Assembly: GCF_000768875.1 (NCBI RefSeq)
Contig: NZ_JRAO01000020.1
Coordinates: forward strand, 1-44,110
Source of the DNA: Porphyromonas sp. COT-239 OH1446
Lineage (GTDB): Bacteria > Bacteroidota > Bacteroidia > Bacteroidales > Porphyromonadaceae
DNA length: 44,110 nucleotides
Direction of reading: 5' to 3'
Made by a program: the position numbers and the translations under genes. Shown here in pieces: positions 34,036-42,477 of this stretch (within the stretch, counting starts at the first letter, position 1; every line of letters begins with the position of its first letter). The notes under the pieces were generated by a model, which worked only from the letters and a program-made list of their open reading frames with translations, was not told the origin of the DNA and did no database searches.

Positions 34036-34219
34036 CTCCTGAGATCCTATTCAGTCCTCGATAGAGCTTCTACTTATGTCTCTAGTGAGGACTAAATAGG
34101 ATCTCAAGTGAAGTCCTACTTATGTCTCTAGTGAGATGTAGATAGGCCCTCGGACGAAGTCCTCTAGACGGTTGATCTGAGACCCTATAACTCCCTCGAT
34201 AGCGAAGCCCCCGAGAGCT
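34036..34219. repeat. 23-bp periodic degenerate intergenic repeat, array C (8 units)
   Basis: Units start at 34036, 34059, 34082, 34105, 34128, 34151, 34174 and 34197. Forward-type units read like GAGATCCTATTCAGTCCT or AAGTCCTACTTATGTCT. The 34082 unit (GAGGACTAAATAGGATCTC) is the same motif inverted, and 34128 is also inverted-like, yet the 23-base phase is unbroken. A CCCCCGAGAG/CTCTCAGGGG hairpin (34208-34240) overlaps the end and may terminate pabC transcription. Confidence 0.65.
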
Positions 34220-34300
34220 CCACTGAGAGGCTCTCAGGGGCGATGGAGCAGTGCCGAAAATAAAAACATCATTGTAGATCTTTTTCTTGAATATAATGTT

Positions 34301-34308
34301 TACCTTTG
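34301..34308 (+). promoter_or_regulatory. Promoter -7 element for the riboswitch-controlled butyrate operon
   Basis: TACCTTTG matches the consensus and sits just upstream of the riboswitch. TTTTTCTTG lies about 12-20 bases further upstream in place of a clean -33 TTTG. Confidence 0.6.
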
Positions 34309-34324
34309 CCTCGTCATCGGTGAT

Positions 34325-34545
34325 CAGTCGGTAGTCAATCGATTGGCTTAAAAGGGAACTTCGGTGTAAGACCGAGACTGTGCCCCCAGCTGTAACTCCA
34401 CTAGACACAATAGTTTCGCATCCTTATGCCACTGCTTAGGCTTACTACAGACAAGCGGGAAGGCGCAAAACTAGGAGAAGTCAGAAGACCTGCCCATGAC
34501 AAGCGATGCCTCCCACTCCGGGGAATAGGGGTGATGAAGCGACCG
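34325..34545 (+). promoter_or_regulatory. Cobalamin (B12) riboswitch upstream of abfD
   Basis: Conserved aptamer elements appear in the correct order on the plus strand: AAAGGGAAC (34351-34359), GGTGTAAGACCGAGACTG with CCCCCAGCTGTAACTC (34383-34398), GCCACTG (34428-34434), GGGAAGGC (34457-34464) and the B12 box AGTCAGAAGACCTGCC (34479-34494). A G-rich hairpin region (CTCCGGGGAATAGGGG, 34516-34531) follows, where Bacteroidota versions form the kissing-loop regulatory hairpin. Edges are approximate. Binding of B12 normally represses the downstream genes. Confidence 0.92.
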
Positions 34546-34642
34546 AAAATAAATTCAGACAAGGCTAAAACTATTTAGGCTCGTACTCGATATGCGTTGG
34601 GTGTACTCTACCCCAAGGCTAGAGGCTGTTATGGAGACTGAT

Positions 34643-34701
34643 GCACAAGGGCTTGGCCCTCTGTCGCTGAGGCTCTAGGGCAGACCCTCGAGGGCTTGTG
34701 C
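34643..34701 (+). other. Branched stem structure in the abfD leader
   Basis: GCACAAG (34643-34649) pairs with CTTGTGC (34695-34701), enclosing GCCCT/AGGGC (34656-34681) and the self-complementary CCCTCGAGGG (34685-34694), a three-way junction. It lies between riboswitch and abfD, with no T-run after it. It could be part of the expression platform or an RNA processing site. A 14-codon frame (34534-34578) also lies in this leader, but I cannot support it as a gene. Confidence 0.4.
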
Positions 34702-34762
34702 GTGCCAGACTTAACTATCGGAATTATTACTTAAACGTTTCACAGATAATCGTTTTACCGCT

Positions 34763-36223
34763 ATGATGACGAGAAAAGAGTACGAAGACAGTCTCAGGAA
34801 GATGAACCTGAACGTCTGGTTTATGGGTGAGAAGATCGAGAATCCCGTAGATCATCCTATTATCCGTCCGTCCATGAACTCTGTAGGTATGACTTACGAG
34901 CTCGCACAGATGCCTGAGTATCAGGAGGTCATGACCGCTGTGTCGAACCTCACGGGCAAGCGCATCAATCGTTTCTGCCACTTGCATCAGAGCACCGAGG
35001 ACCTCAAGAATAAGGTCAAGATGCAGCGACTCCTCGGGCAGAAGACAGCTTCTTGCTTCCAGCGTTGTGTCGGTATGGATGCCTTCAATGCGATTTACTC
35101 CACTACTTACGAGATCGACGAGGCCTGTGGCACAGAGTACCACAAGAGATTTGTCGAGTACTTGAAGTATGTACAGGATAATGACCTCGTGGTCGATGGG
35201 GCAATGACTGACCCCAAGGGAGACCGAGGCTTATCGCCCTCTCAGCAGGAGGACCCGGACCTCTATCTGCATATCGACGAGGTGCGTGAGGACGGGATCA
35301 TCGTCTCTGGAGCCAAGGCCCATCAGACTGGTGCGATCAACTCGCACGAGCATCTCATCATGCCTACGATCGCCATGCGTGAGGAGGATGCAGATTATGC
35401 TGTCTCCTTCGCCTGCCCTAGCGATGCCGAGGGTATCTTGATGATCTATGGCCGTCAGAGCTGCGACACTCGCAAGAGCGAGGAGTACCACGATATCGAT
35501 CCTGGGAATACAGAGTTCGGCGGTCACGAGGCACTGGTCGTTTTTGACCGAGTATTCATCCCCAAGGAGCGTGTGTTCATGTGCCGTGAATACCAGTTCG
35601 CTGGGATGATGGTCGAGCGATTTGCTGGCTACCACCGTCAGAGCTACGGAGGTTGTAAGGTCGGTGTGGGCGACGTCCTGATCGGTGCAGCCGCCCTAGC
35701 CGCAGACTACAATGGCGTGCCCAAGGCTACCCACATCAAGGACAAGATCATCGAGATGACCCACCTCAACGAGACTCTCTATGCCTGTGGTATCGCCTGC
35801 TCGAGCGAGGGTAAACAAATGAAGGCTGGTAACTATATGGTAGACCTCCTCTTGGCTAACGTATGTAAGCAGAACATTACTCGCTTCCCTTACGAGATCG
35901 CTCGTCTAGCCGAGGATATTGCAGGGGGGATCATGGTGACGATGCCCAGTGAGGCAGACCTGCGCCACCCAGAGCTGGGCAAGGTCGTCCGCAAATACCT
36001 CGTTGGGGCTAAGGGCAAGCATGTAGAGAACCGCATGCGCATCCTTCGCTTGATCGAGAATATTACGCTCGGTACAGCAGCCGTGGGCTACCGCACCGAG
36101 AGTATGCACGGAGCTGGATCTCCTCAGGCACAGCGTATCATGATCGCCCGTCAGAGCGACCTCGAGAGCAAGAAGGAGATGGCTCGCAATATTGCCAAGA
36201 TAGACGTCTCACTAGACCATTAG
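34763..36223 (+). CDS. abfD: 4-hydroxybutyryl-CoA dehydratase / vinylacetyl-CoA isomerase
   Basis: 486 residues. AbfD is an FAD and [4Fe-4S] enzyme that dehydrates 4-hydroxybutyryl-CoA to crotonyl-CoA by a ketyl-radical route and is oxygen-sensitive. The four cluster ligands of the Clostridium aminobutyricum enzyme (C99, C103, H292, C299) align exactly one position earlier here as C98, C102 (SCFQRC), H291 (GYHRQSYGG) and C298, so the enzyme looks functional. It heads the operon behind the cobalamin riboswitch, and the NifU-like gene starts 3 bases after it. The reaction does not need B12. Confidence 0.96.
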   Translation: MMTRKEYEDSLRKMNLNVWFMGEKIENPVDHPIIRPSMNSVGMTYELAQMPEYQEVMTAVSNLTGKRINRFCHLHQSTEDLKNKVKMQRLLGQKTASCFQRCVGMDAFNAIYSTTYEIDEACGTEYHKRFVEYLKYVQDNDLVVDGAMTDPKGDRGLSPSQQEDPDLYLHIDEVREDGIIVSGAKAHQTGAINSHEHLIMPTIAMREEDADYAVSFACPSDAEGILMIYGRQSCDTRKSEEYHDIDPGNTEFGGHEALVVFDRVFIPKERVFMCREYQFAGMMVERFAGYHRQSYGGCKVGVGDVLIGAAALAADYNGVPKATHIKDKIIEMTHLNETLYACGIACSSEGKQMKAGNYMVDLLLANVCKQNITRFPYEIARLAEDIAGGIMVTMPSEADLRHPELGKVVRKYLVGAKGKHVENRMRILRLIENITLGTAAVGYRTESMHGAGSPQAQRIMIARQSDLESKKEMARNIAKIDVSLDH

Positions 36224-36226
36224 GCT

Positions 36227-36535
36227 ATGAATGCCTTACCCCTTAATACGGAGAGCGTAAGAGAAGTGCTGAGCGAGAGGGTTCGCCCCCTCTTGCTCCA
36301 GCATGGGGGTGATCTTGAGCTCGTCGAAGTCAAGGACAAGCTCATTCGAGTGCGCTTCTTAGGCTCTTGCAGCTCTTGTCCCTCGCTCAATGACACGATG
36401 GAGCGAGTGGTGCAGAGCATCGTCCGAGAGGCATTTGGCGATGATACCCTGCAGGTGGCCCTGCGCCAGGGCGTGAGCGAAGATCTCCTAGAAGAGGCCC
36501 GAAACATCCTCCGTCAGCGCAAACTCCGACCTTAA
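36227..36535 (+). CDS. NifU C-terminal-domain iron-sulfur protein
   Basis: 102 residues, a stand-alone NifU C-terminal domain (Nfu type). The HGGDLELVEVKDKLIRVRFLGSC core and the cluster-binding CxxC (C48-x2-C51 in GSCSSCPS) are present. Nfu proteins carry [4Fe-4S] clusters to client enzymes. Its place 3 bases after abfD and before abfT suggests a dedicated supplier for the AbfD cluster; that is inference from position. A tail of about 25 residues (VSEDLLEEARNILRQRKLRP) is an added helix. Confidence 0.9.
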   Translation: MNALPLNTESVREVLSERVRPLLLQHGGDLELVEVKDKLIRVRFLGSCSSCPSLNDTMERVVQSIVREAFGDDTLQVALRQGVSEDLLEEARNILRQRKLRP

Positions 36536-36554
36536 ACCAACCAAAACCAACGCT

Positions 36555-37850
36555 ATGAACTGGATCGAAATCTACAAAGAGCGGCAAACAACAGCAGCCG
36601 AAGCCGTCAGACACATCCACAGCGGCGAACGGATTGCCCTGGGGCATGCCGCAGCCGTACCGCAGACACTAGTCAAGGCTCTCGCAGAGCAAAAGGAGGC
36701 TTTCGAGGGTGTTGAGATCTATCACATGCTTTGCCTCGGCCCAGGGGAGTATATGTCGCCTGAGATGGCTGGGCACTTCCGTCATCGTACCAACTTCGTC
36801 GGGGCTAACTCTCGTGTGGCAGTCGAGGAGGCTCGTGCCGACTACTGCCCGATCTACTTTCATGAGGTACCTAAGATGATGCGTGAGGGTCTCCTGCACA
36901 TTGACATTGCCATGATTCAGGTCTCTGAGCCCAATGCCGAGGGTTACTGTAGCTTCGGAATCTCCTGCGACTATACCAAGCCTGCTACCGAGTGCGCTCG
37001 GCTCGTCATTGCCGAGGTCAATAAGCAGATGCCCTTCGTCGGTGGCGACAACCTCATTCACGTCTCTAGATTAGATCACATTGTCCCCTGTGACTACCCC
37101 CTATATACTATTCCCAAAGCCAAGGCAGGAGAAGTGGAGCAGGCCATCGGTCGCCACTGTGCTAGCTTGATCCCTGACGGAGCAACCCTTCAGCTAGGGA
37201 TCGGGGCTATCCCAGATGCTGTCTTGCTCTTCTTGGGCGATAAGAAAGACCTGGGTATCCACACCGAGATGTTTTCCGATGGGGTAGTGGAGCTCGTTCG
37301 CTCAGGAGTGATTACTGGCAAGAGCAAGAGTCTGCATCCTGGTAAGATGGTCTCTACCTTCCTCATGGGGAGCGAGGAGCTCTACCGCTTCGTAGATAAT
37401 AACCCTAACGTGTGGCTCTACCCCGTGGACTATGTCAATAACCCAGCCGTTATTGCCAAGAACGATCGTATGATCAGCATCAACAGCTGTATCGAGGTCG
37501 ATCTGATGGGGCAGGTTGTAGCCGAATCGATGGGAGACAAGCAGTTCAGCGGAGTGGGCGGACAGGTCGACTACGTCCGTGGAGCATCTATGTCTCTTGG
37601 CGGTAAGAGCATCATCGCCATTCCCTCGACAGCCCGAGGAGGCAAGGCCTCTCGCATCGTCCCTCATCTAGCTACAGGAGCAGCCGTTACGACCTCTCGT
37701 AACGAAGTAGACTATATCGTAACGGAGTATGGTGTAGCTCATCTGAAGGGGCGTAGCCTTAGGGAGCGGGCAGAGGCTTTGATTGCCATTGCACATCCTG
37801 ATTTTAGGGCAGAGCTCCAAGCGTTTTATGATCAGAAGTTCAACAAATAG
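36555..37850 (+). CDS. abfT: 4-hydroxybutyrate CoA-transferase
   Basis: 431 residues. It moves CoA from acetyl-CoA (or butyryl-CoA) to 4-hydroxybutyrate. The catalytic glutamate is E238 in GIHTEMFSDG, the same number as in C. aminobutyricum AbfT, and the oxyanion-loop region LQLGIGAIPDAV is intact. Related butyryl-CoA:acetate CoA-transferases are similar in sequence, so it might also release butyrate at the end of the pathway. It lies 19 bases after the NifU-like gene and 9 before 4hbD. Confidence 0.93.
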   Translation: MNWIEIYKERQTTAAEAVRHIHSGERIALGHAAAVPQTLVKALAEQKEAFEGVEIYHMLCLGPGEYMSPEMAGHFRHRTNFVGANSRVAVEEARADYCPIYFHEVPKMMREGLLHIDIAMIQVSEPNAEGYCSFGISCDYTKPATECARLVIAEVNKQMPFVGGDNLIHVSRLDHIVPCDYPLYTIPKAKAGEVEQAIGRHCASLIPDGATLQLGIGAIPDAVLLFLGDKKDLGIHTEMFSDGVVELVRSGVITGKSKSLHPGKMVSTFLMGSEELYRFVDNNPNVWLYPVDYVNNPAVIAKNDRMISINSCIEVDLMGQVVAESMGDKQFSGVGGQVDYVRGASMSLGGKSIIAIPSTARGGKASRIVPHLATGAAVTTSRNEVDYIVTEYGVAHLKGRSLRERAEALIAIAHPDFRAELQAFYDQKFNK

Positions 37851-37859
37851 AATAAAGTG

Positions 37860-38972
37860 ATGCAGCTATTCAAACTGAAAACTACAGTTCACGAGTTTGC
37901 CGACTTTAAGGCTTTCGCCGAAGCCTTTGCCCTCGGCGAGCGGGATCTCGTGATCACCAATGAGTTTCTCTATGATCCATTCATGAAGGCTTGTGGCTTG
38001 CCTTGCCACTTCGTTATGCAAGAGCATTACGGACAGGGAGAACCCTCGGACGAGATGATGAATCAAATCCTGAGCGATCTGAAGGGGGTTAGCTATGACC
38101 GAGTTATTGCCATCGGTGGTGGTACGGTCATCGATATCTCTAAGCTATTCGTCTTGGATGGATTGAGTAATGTGTTGGATGCTTTCGACCGTAAGATCGA
38201 GCTGAAGAAGGCAAAGAAGCTGGTCATTGTACCTACAACCTGTGGTACGGGTAGCGAGGTGACGAATATCTCAATCGCCGAGATCAAGAGCCGACACACG
38301 AAGATGGGCTTGGCCGATGATGCCATTGTGGCCGACGATGCAGTCATCATCCCCGAGCTGCTCCGTGGGCTGCCTTTCCGCTTCTATGCAGCGGCCTCGA
38401 TCGATGCTCTCATTCACGCTGTAGAAGCTTACGTTTCGCCTCGTGCTAATGCCTACTCGCTCATGTTTAGCCAGGAGGCCATGCGCATCATCATCGGTGT
38501 CTTCCGCAAGATTGCAGGCAACCCCGAGGCCAGGCATGAGTATGCCAGTGAGATGCTTACGGCTGCCAATATGGCTGGGATTGCCTTTGGCAATGTAGGC
38601 GTAGGGGCTGTTCACGCCCTGTCGTACCCACTTGGAGGTAATTATCATGTTCCTCATGGAGAAGCGAATTATCAATTCTTCACCGCTGTCTTCAAGCTGT
38701 ATCACCAGAAGAATCCCACTGGCATGATTGTTGCCCTAGAGAAGAAGCTCGCCGAGCTCCTGGAGTGTCAGAGCTCCGAAGTTTACGAGGCTCTCGATGC
38801 TCTGCTAGGTCAGCTCATCGCTCGCAAGCCTCTGCGCGAATATGGTATGAAGCAGGATGAGTGCCGAGGCTTTGCTCAGGCGGTTATCGCCACTCAGCAG
38901 CGTCTCTTGGCCAATAACTATGTCCCCTTCTCCGAGGATGAAATCGCCCAAATCTATACTCAGCTCTACTAA
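37860..38972 (+). CDS. 4hbD: NAD-dependent 4-hydroxybutyrate dehydrogenase
   Basis: 370 residues from ATG 37860 (a GTG lies one codon upstream). Iron-containing alcohol dehydrogenase family; reduces succinate semialdehyde to 4-hydroxybutyrate. The NAD-binding GGGTVIDISK, the metal-binding SIDALIHAVEAYVS (Asp and His ligands), and HALSYPLGGNYHVPHG with two further histidines are all present. Its position between abfT and sucD fixes the substrate better than sequence alone. Confidence 0.93.
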   Translation: MQLFKLKTTVHEFADFKAFAEAFALGERDLVITNEFLYDPFMKACGLPCHFVMQEHYGQGEPSDEMMNQILSDLKGVSYDRVIAIGGGTVIDISKLFVLDGLSNVLDAFDRKIELKKAKKLVIVPTTCGTGSEVTNISIAEIKSRHTKMGLADDAIVADDAVIIPELLRGLPFRFYAAASIDALIHAVEAYVSPRANAYSLMFSQEAMRIIIGVFRKIAGNPEARHEYASEMLTAANMAGIAFGNVGVGAVHALSYPLGGNYHVPHGEANYQFFTAVFKLYHQKNPTGMIVALEKKLAELLECQSSEVYEALDALLGQLIARKPLREYGMKQDECRGFAQAVIATQQRLLANNYVPFSEDEIAQIYTQLY

Positions 38973-39003
38973 GAAACCTAACTAACCAAACCAATAACTA
39001 GTA

Positions 39004-40359
39004 ATGGAAATCAAAGAAATGATTCGTCTGGCTCGTGAAGCTCAACGTGAGTTCCAGGCCAGACACAACCAAGAGTCCGTCGATCGTATCTGTCATGCAG
39101 CAGCTAAAGTAATCTATGATCACGCAGAAGTACTGGCTCGCGAATCGGTTGATGAGACAGGCATGGGTGTCTACGAGGACAAAGTGGCCAAGTGTAAGGG
39201 TAAGTCTAAGGGAGTTTGGTATAATCTCAAGGGTAAGAAGTCTGTCGGTATCATCAATATTGATGACCTTACAGGCATGATCGAGGTGGCTAAGCCCATC
39301 GGTGTTGTAGGGAGCATTACCCCAACAACCAATCCGGTTGTGACCCCAATGAGCAATATCATCTTTGCTCTGAAGACTTGTAATGCTATCATTGTAGCTC
39401 CTCATCCTCGCAGCAAGCGCTGTTCGGCACATGCTGTACGTCTGATCAAGGAGGCTATTGCTCCATTCGGTGTGCCCGATGCAATGATTCAGATCATCGA
39501 AGAGCCCAGCATCGAGAAGACTCAAGAATTGATGAAGTCTGTCGATGTAGTCGTGGCTACGGGTGGTATGGATATGGTGCGCTCGGCATACTCTTCGGGT
39601 AAGCCTTCCTTTGGTGTTGGCGCAGGCAATGTGCAGGTGATTGTAGACCGCAATATTGATTATAATGAGGCCGCCAAGAAGATCATCGCTGGCAGAACTT
39701 TCGACAATGGGATCATTTGCTCGGGCGAACAGAGCGTGATCTATCACCAAGCTGACAAGGAGGAAGTTTTCGCCGCTTTCCGTGCTCATGGGGCTTATTT
39801 CTGCTCTGAGGCTGAGGGCGACCTCATTCGTCAGGCAATCTTTACAGACGGTCATTTAGCTAAGGATATTGTTGGGCAGAGCGTTCAGTTCATTGCGAAG
39901 AAGGCAGGTGTCAATATCCCCGAAGGTACTCGAGTGATCATGGTAGAGGCCCGAGGCATCGGAGCTGAGGATGTGATTTGTAAGGAGAAGATGTGTCCTG
40001 TAATGTGTACGTTGCCCTACGAACACTTCGAGCAGGGGGTAGAGATCGCTCGTGCCAACCTAGCCAATGAAGGCAATGGCCACACGGCTGCTATTCACTC
40101 GAACAATCAGGCACACATCATTCTAGCAGGTTCGGAGCTAACTGTTTCGCGCATCGTGGTCAATGCTCCCAGTGCCACAACTGCTGGTGGACACATCCGC
40201 AATGGCTTGGCCGTAACCAACACCCTAGGCTGTGGTACTTGGGGGAATAACTCCATCTCGGAGAACTTCACCTACAAGCACCTGCTCAACATCTCACGCA
40301 TCGCTCCTCTCTCGGACAAGATCGTAGAGCCTACAGAGGAAGAAATGTGGCGCGTGTAA
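39004..40359 (+). CDS. sucD: Succinate-semialdehyde dehydrogenase (CoA-acylating)
   Basis: 451 residues. It reduces succinyl-CoA to succinate semialdehyde with NAD(P)H, the entry to the butyrate branch. The aldehyde-dehydrogenase thiol is C239 in [11 protein letters not shown]. The cofactor-site SITPTTNP and [12 protein letters not shown] segments match acylating aldehyde dehydrogenases, including the AdhE N-terminal half. It follows 4hbD by 31 bases. Base composition is a little less G+C-rich than the V-ATPase genes, perhaps from high-expression codon choice. Confidence 0.94.
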   Translation: MEIKEMIRLAREAQREFQARHNQESVDRICHAAAKVIYDHAEVLARESVDETGMGVYEDKVAKCKGKSKGVWYNLKGKKSVGIINIDDLTGMIEVAKPIGVVGSITPTTNPVVTPMSNIIFALKTCNAIIVAPHPRSKRCSAHAVRLIKEAIAPFGVPDAMIQIIEEPSIEKTQELMKSVDVVVATGGMDMVRSAYSSGKPSFGVGAGNVQVIVDRNIDYNEAAKKIIAGRTFDNGIICSGEQSVIYHQADKEEVFAAFRAHGAYFCSEAEGDLIRQAIFTDGHLAKDIVGQSVQFIAKKAGVNIPEGTRVIMVEARGIGAEDVICKEKMCPVMCTLPYEHFEQGVEIARANLANEGNGHTAAIHSNNQAHIILAGSELTVSRIVVNAPSATTAGGHIRNGLAVTNTLGCGTWGNNSISENFTYKHLLNISRIAPLSDKIVEPTEEEMWRV

Positions 40360-40380
40360 GGTAAGGCCTACTCGGAGGGC

Positions 40381-40465
40381 GTGAGGCCAGTGGCATAGGC
40401 GAAGCTCTAGGACGATCGAGAGAGAATCCCTAATCTATTGACAGAGATGCCAGCCACAGCCTCAC
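40381..40465 (+). other. Long-range stem in the sucD-bcd intergenic region
   Basis: GTGAGGC (40381-40387) and GTGGC (40390-40394) pair with GCCTCAC (40459-40465) and GCCAC (40453-40457), with small internal bulges. No TAnnTTTG promoter and no T-run is seen in this 170-base gap. It may separate or stabilise two halves of the operon transcript. Confidence 0.4.
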
Positions 40466-40529
40466 GGCCATCCTATGTAGGGGACTGACCGCAACTTTGA
40501 ATTAACTATTCAACAACAAATGAAACAAC

Positions 40530-41669
40530 ATGGACTTTAGCAAGACCAAACAGGAAGAACTCTTCCTGCAAATGATCCGTTCCTTTGCAGAAAAGGAGGT
40601 AAAGCCCTTAGCCGCCGAGATCGATGCCGAAGAGCGTTTCCCCATCGAGACGGTACGCAAGATGGCTTCGCTCGGGATGATGGGGATTCCCTTCCCCACC
40701 AAGTACGGCGGAGCAGGTGCCACCAACCAGATCTACTCCATGGCGATCGAGGAGCTCGCACGTGTTTGCGCCACTACAGGCGTAGTGCTCTCGGCTCATA
40801 CATCGCTGTGTTGTGCTCCTATCTACCAGTTCGGGACAGAGGAGCAGAAGATGAAGTATCTGCCCAAGCTCTGCTCGGGCGAATGGATCGGCGCCTTCGG
40901 ATTGACCGAGCCCAACGCAGGAACGGATGCTGCTGCTCAGCAGACTACGGCCGTTCCCGACGGAGATAACTACATCCTAAACGGGAATAAGATCTTCATT
41001 ACCAATGCCGAATACGCCCATGTGTATATCATCTTCGCCATGACGGACAAGAGCCGTGGCACGAAGGGCATTACAGCCTTCATCGTAGAGAAGGATATGC
41101 CCGGCTTCACAGTGGGGAAGAAGGAACTGAAGATGGGTATCCGTGGCTCAGCTACCTGTGAGCTCATCATGGAGGATTGCATTGTACCCAAGGAGAATAT
41201 GCTTGGTCTAGAGGGTGGAGGCTTCAAGGTCGCTATGCAGACGCTCGACGGCGGACGCATCGGGATCGCTGCCCAGGCTCTAGGTATTGCCCAGGGGGCA
41301 CTTGACGAGACGGTCAAGTACACCAAGGAGCGTAAGCAGTTTGGACGGTCGATCGCTCAGTTCCAGAACACTCAGTTCCACCTAGCAGACCTCAAGACGG
41401 AAATCGAGGCCGCACGCCTCCTGGTTCGTTCGGCTGCTTGGAAGAAGGATAACGGCGTCCCCTACTCTATGGATTCGGCTATGGCTAAGCTCTATGCCGC
41501 AGATGTGGCAGTTAAGATGGCTAACAAGGCAGTCCAATTCCACGGTGGCTACGGTTACACCCGAGAGTATCCCATCGAGCGCATGATGCGTGATGCCAAG
41601 ATTACGGAGATCTACGAAGGCACAAGCGAGGTGCAGCGCATCGTTATTGCTTCGCACTTACTTAAATAA
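40530..41669 (+). CDS. bcd: Butyryl-CoA dehydrogenase (short-chain acyl-CoA dehydrogenase)
   Basis: 379 residues, FAD enzyme reducing crotonyl-CoA to butyryl-CoA. The catalytic base is E363 in IYEGTSEVQR, the position typical of short-chain enzymes. IGAFGLTEPNAGTDAA and the FAD-contact QFHGGYGYTREYPIERMMRDAKI are intact. The electron-transfer flavoprotein genes follow directly (9 and 13 base gaps), as in butyrate-producing anaerobes. Bcd-Etf complexes in such organisms can bifurcate electrons between crotonyl-CoA and ferredoxin, which may apply here but is not proven by sequence. Confidence 0.94.
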   Translation: MDFSKTKQEELFLQMIRSFAEKEVKPLAAEIDAEERFPIETVRKMASLGMMGIPFPTKYGGAGATNQIYSMAIEELARVCATTGVVLSAHTSLCCAPIYQFGTEEQKMKYLPKLCSGEWIGAFGLTEPNAGTDAAAQQTTAVPDGDNYILNGNKIFITNAEYAHVYIIFAMTDKSRGTKGITAFIVEKDMPGFTVGKKELKMGIRGSATCELIMEDCIVPKENMLGLEGGGFKVAMQTLDGGRIGIAAQALGIAQGALDETVKYTKERKQFGRSIAQFQNTQFHLADLKTEIEAARLLVRSAAWKKDNGVPYSMDSAMAKLYAADVAVKMANKAVQFHGGYGYTREYPIERMMRDAKITEIYEGTSEVQRIVIASHLLK

Positions 41670-41678
41670 TGTACCGAT

Positions 41679-42464
41679 ATGAAGATAGTAGTTTGCATTA
41701 AGCAAGTCCCCGATACGACAGAGATCAAGATCGATCCCGTGAAGGGAACTCTGATCCGTGACGGCGTCCCCAGCATCATGAATCCTGACGACAAGGGCGG
41801 CTTGGAGCAAGCCTTGCGCTTCAAGGATGAGTTCGGAGCACATGTTACGGTCATCACGATGGGCCCTCCACAGGCCGAGGCTATATTGCGTGAGGCCTTT
41901 GCTATGGGTGTCGATGAAGCAATCCTTTTGAGCGACCGCAAGTTTGGCGGTTCCGACTCTCTCGCCACATCGTACACCCTAGCTGCTGCACTGCGCAACC
42001 TAGAGTTTGACCTCCTGATCACAGGCCGACAGGCTATCGACGGAGATACTGCTCAGGTAGGCCCTCAGATCGCTGAGCATCTAGGTCTGCCCCAGGTAAC
42101 CTACGTAGCAGATGCCAAGAAGATTGGAGAGCGAACTCTCGAGGTGCGCAAGGAGACAGAAACAGGCTACGAAATCCTTGAGGTCGATATGCCCTGTGTG
42201 CTCACTATTTTGGCTTCGGGCTACGAGCCCCGCTACATGAATGTGCGTGGGATCATGGAGACCTTCGACCGTCCTATTACGCTCTGGAGTAGTGCAGACA
42301 TCACAGTCGACGAGCAGCTCATTGGTCTCAAGGGGTCGCCTACTCGTGTCGGCAAGTCCTTCACCAAGGGTGCCAAGGCCAAGGGTGTCCTCTACGAAGA
42401 TCTCACGGCTGAGGAGGCTGCGGACGTCATCTTAGAGAAACTCAAAGAAAAATTCATTATCTAA
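41679..42464 (+). CDS. etfB: Electron transfer flavoprotein beta subunit
   Basis: 261 residues. It starts MKIVVCIKQVPDTTEIKIDP, as EtfB of butyrate-forming anaerobes does. The DLLITGRQAIDGDTAQVGPQIAEHLGLPQVTYV signature block is present. It binds a nucleotide (AMP or FAD in bifurcating types) and NADH, passing electrons to Bcd via EtfA. It lies 9 bases after bcd. Confidence 0.95.
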   Translation: MKIVVCIKQVPDTTEIKIDPVKGTLIRDGVPSIMNPDDKGGLEQALRFKDEFGAHVTVITMGPPQAEAILREAFAMGVDEAILLSDRKFGGSDSLATSYTLAAALRNLEFDLLITGRQAIDGDTAQVGPQIAEHLGLPQVTYVADAKKIGERTLEVRKETETGYEILEVDMPCVLTILASGYEPRYMNVRGIMETFDRPITLWSSADITVDEQLIGLKGSPTRVGKSFTKGAKAKGVLYEDLTAEEAADVILEKLKEKFII

Positions 42465-42477
42465 TCTTAGCTAGCTT

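Noticed and set aside
34534-34578. 14-codon open frame just after the riboswitch
   Set aside because: Too short and overlapping the likely regulatory hairpin; no evidence that it is translated.
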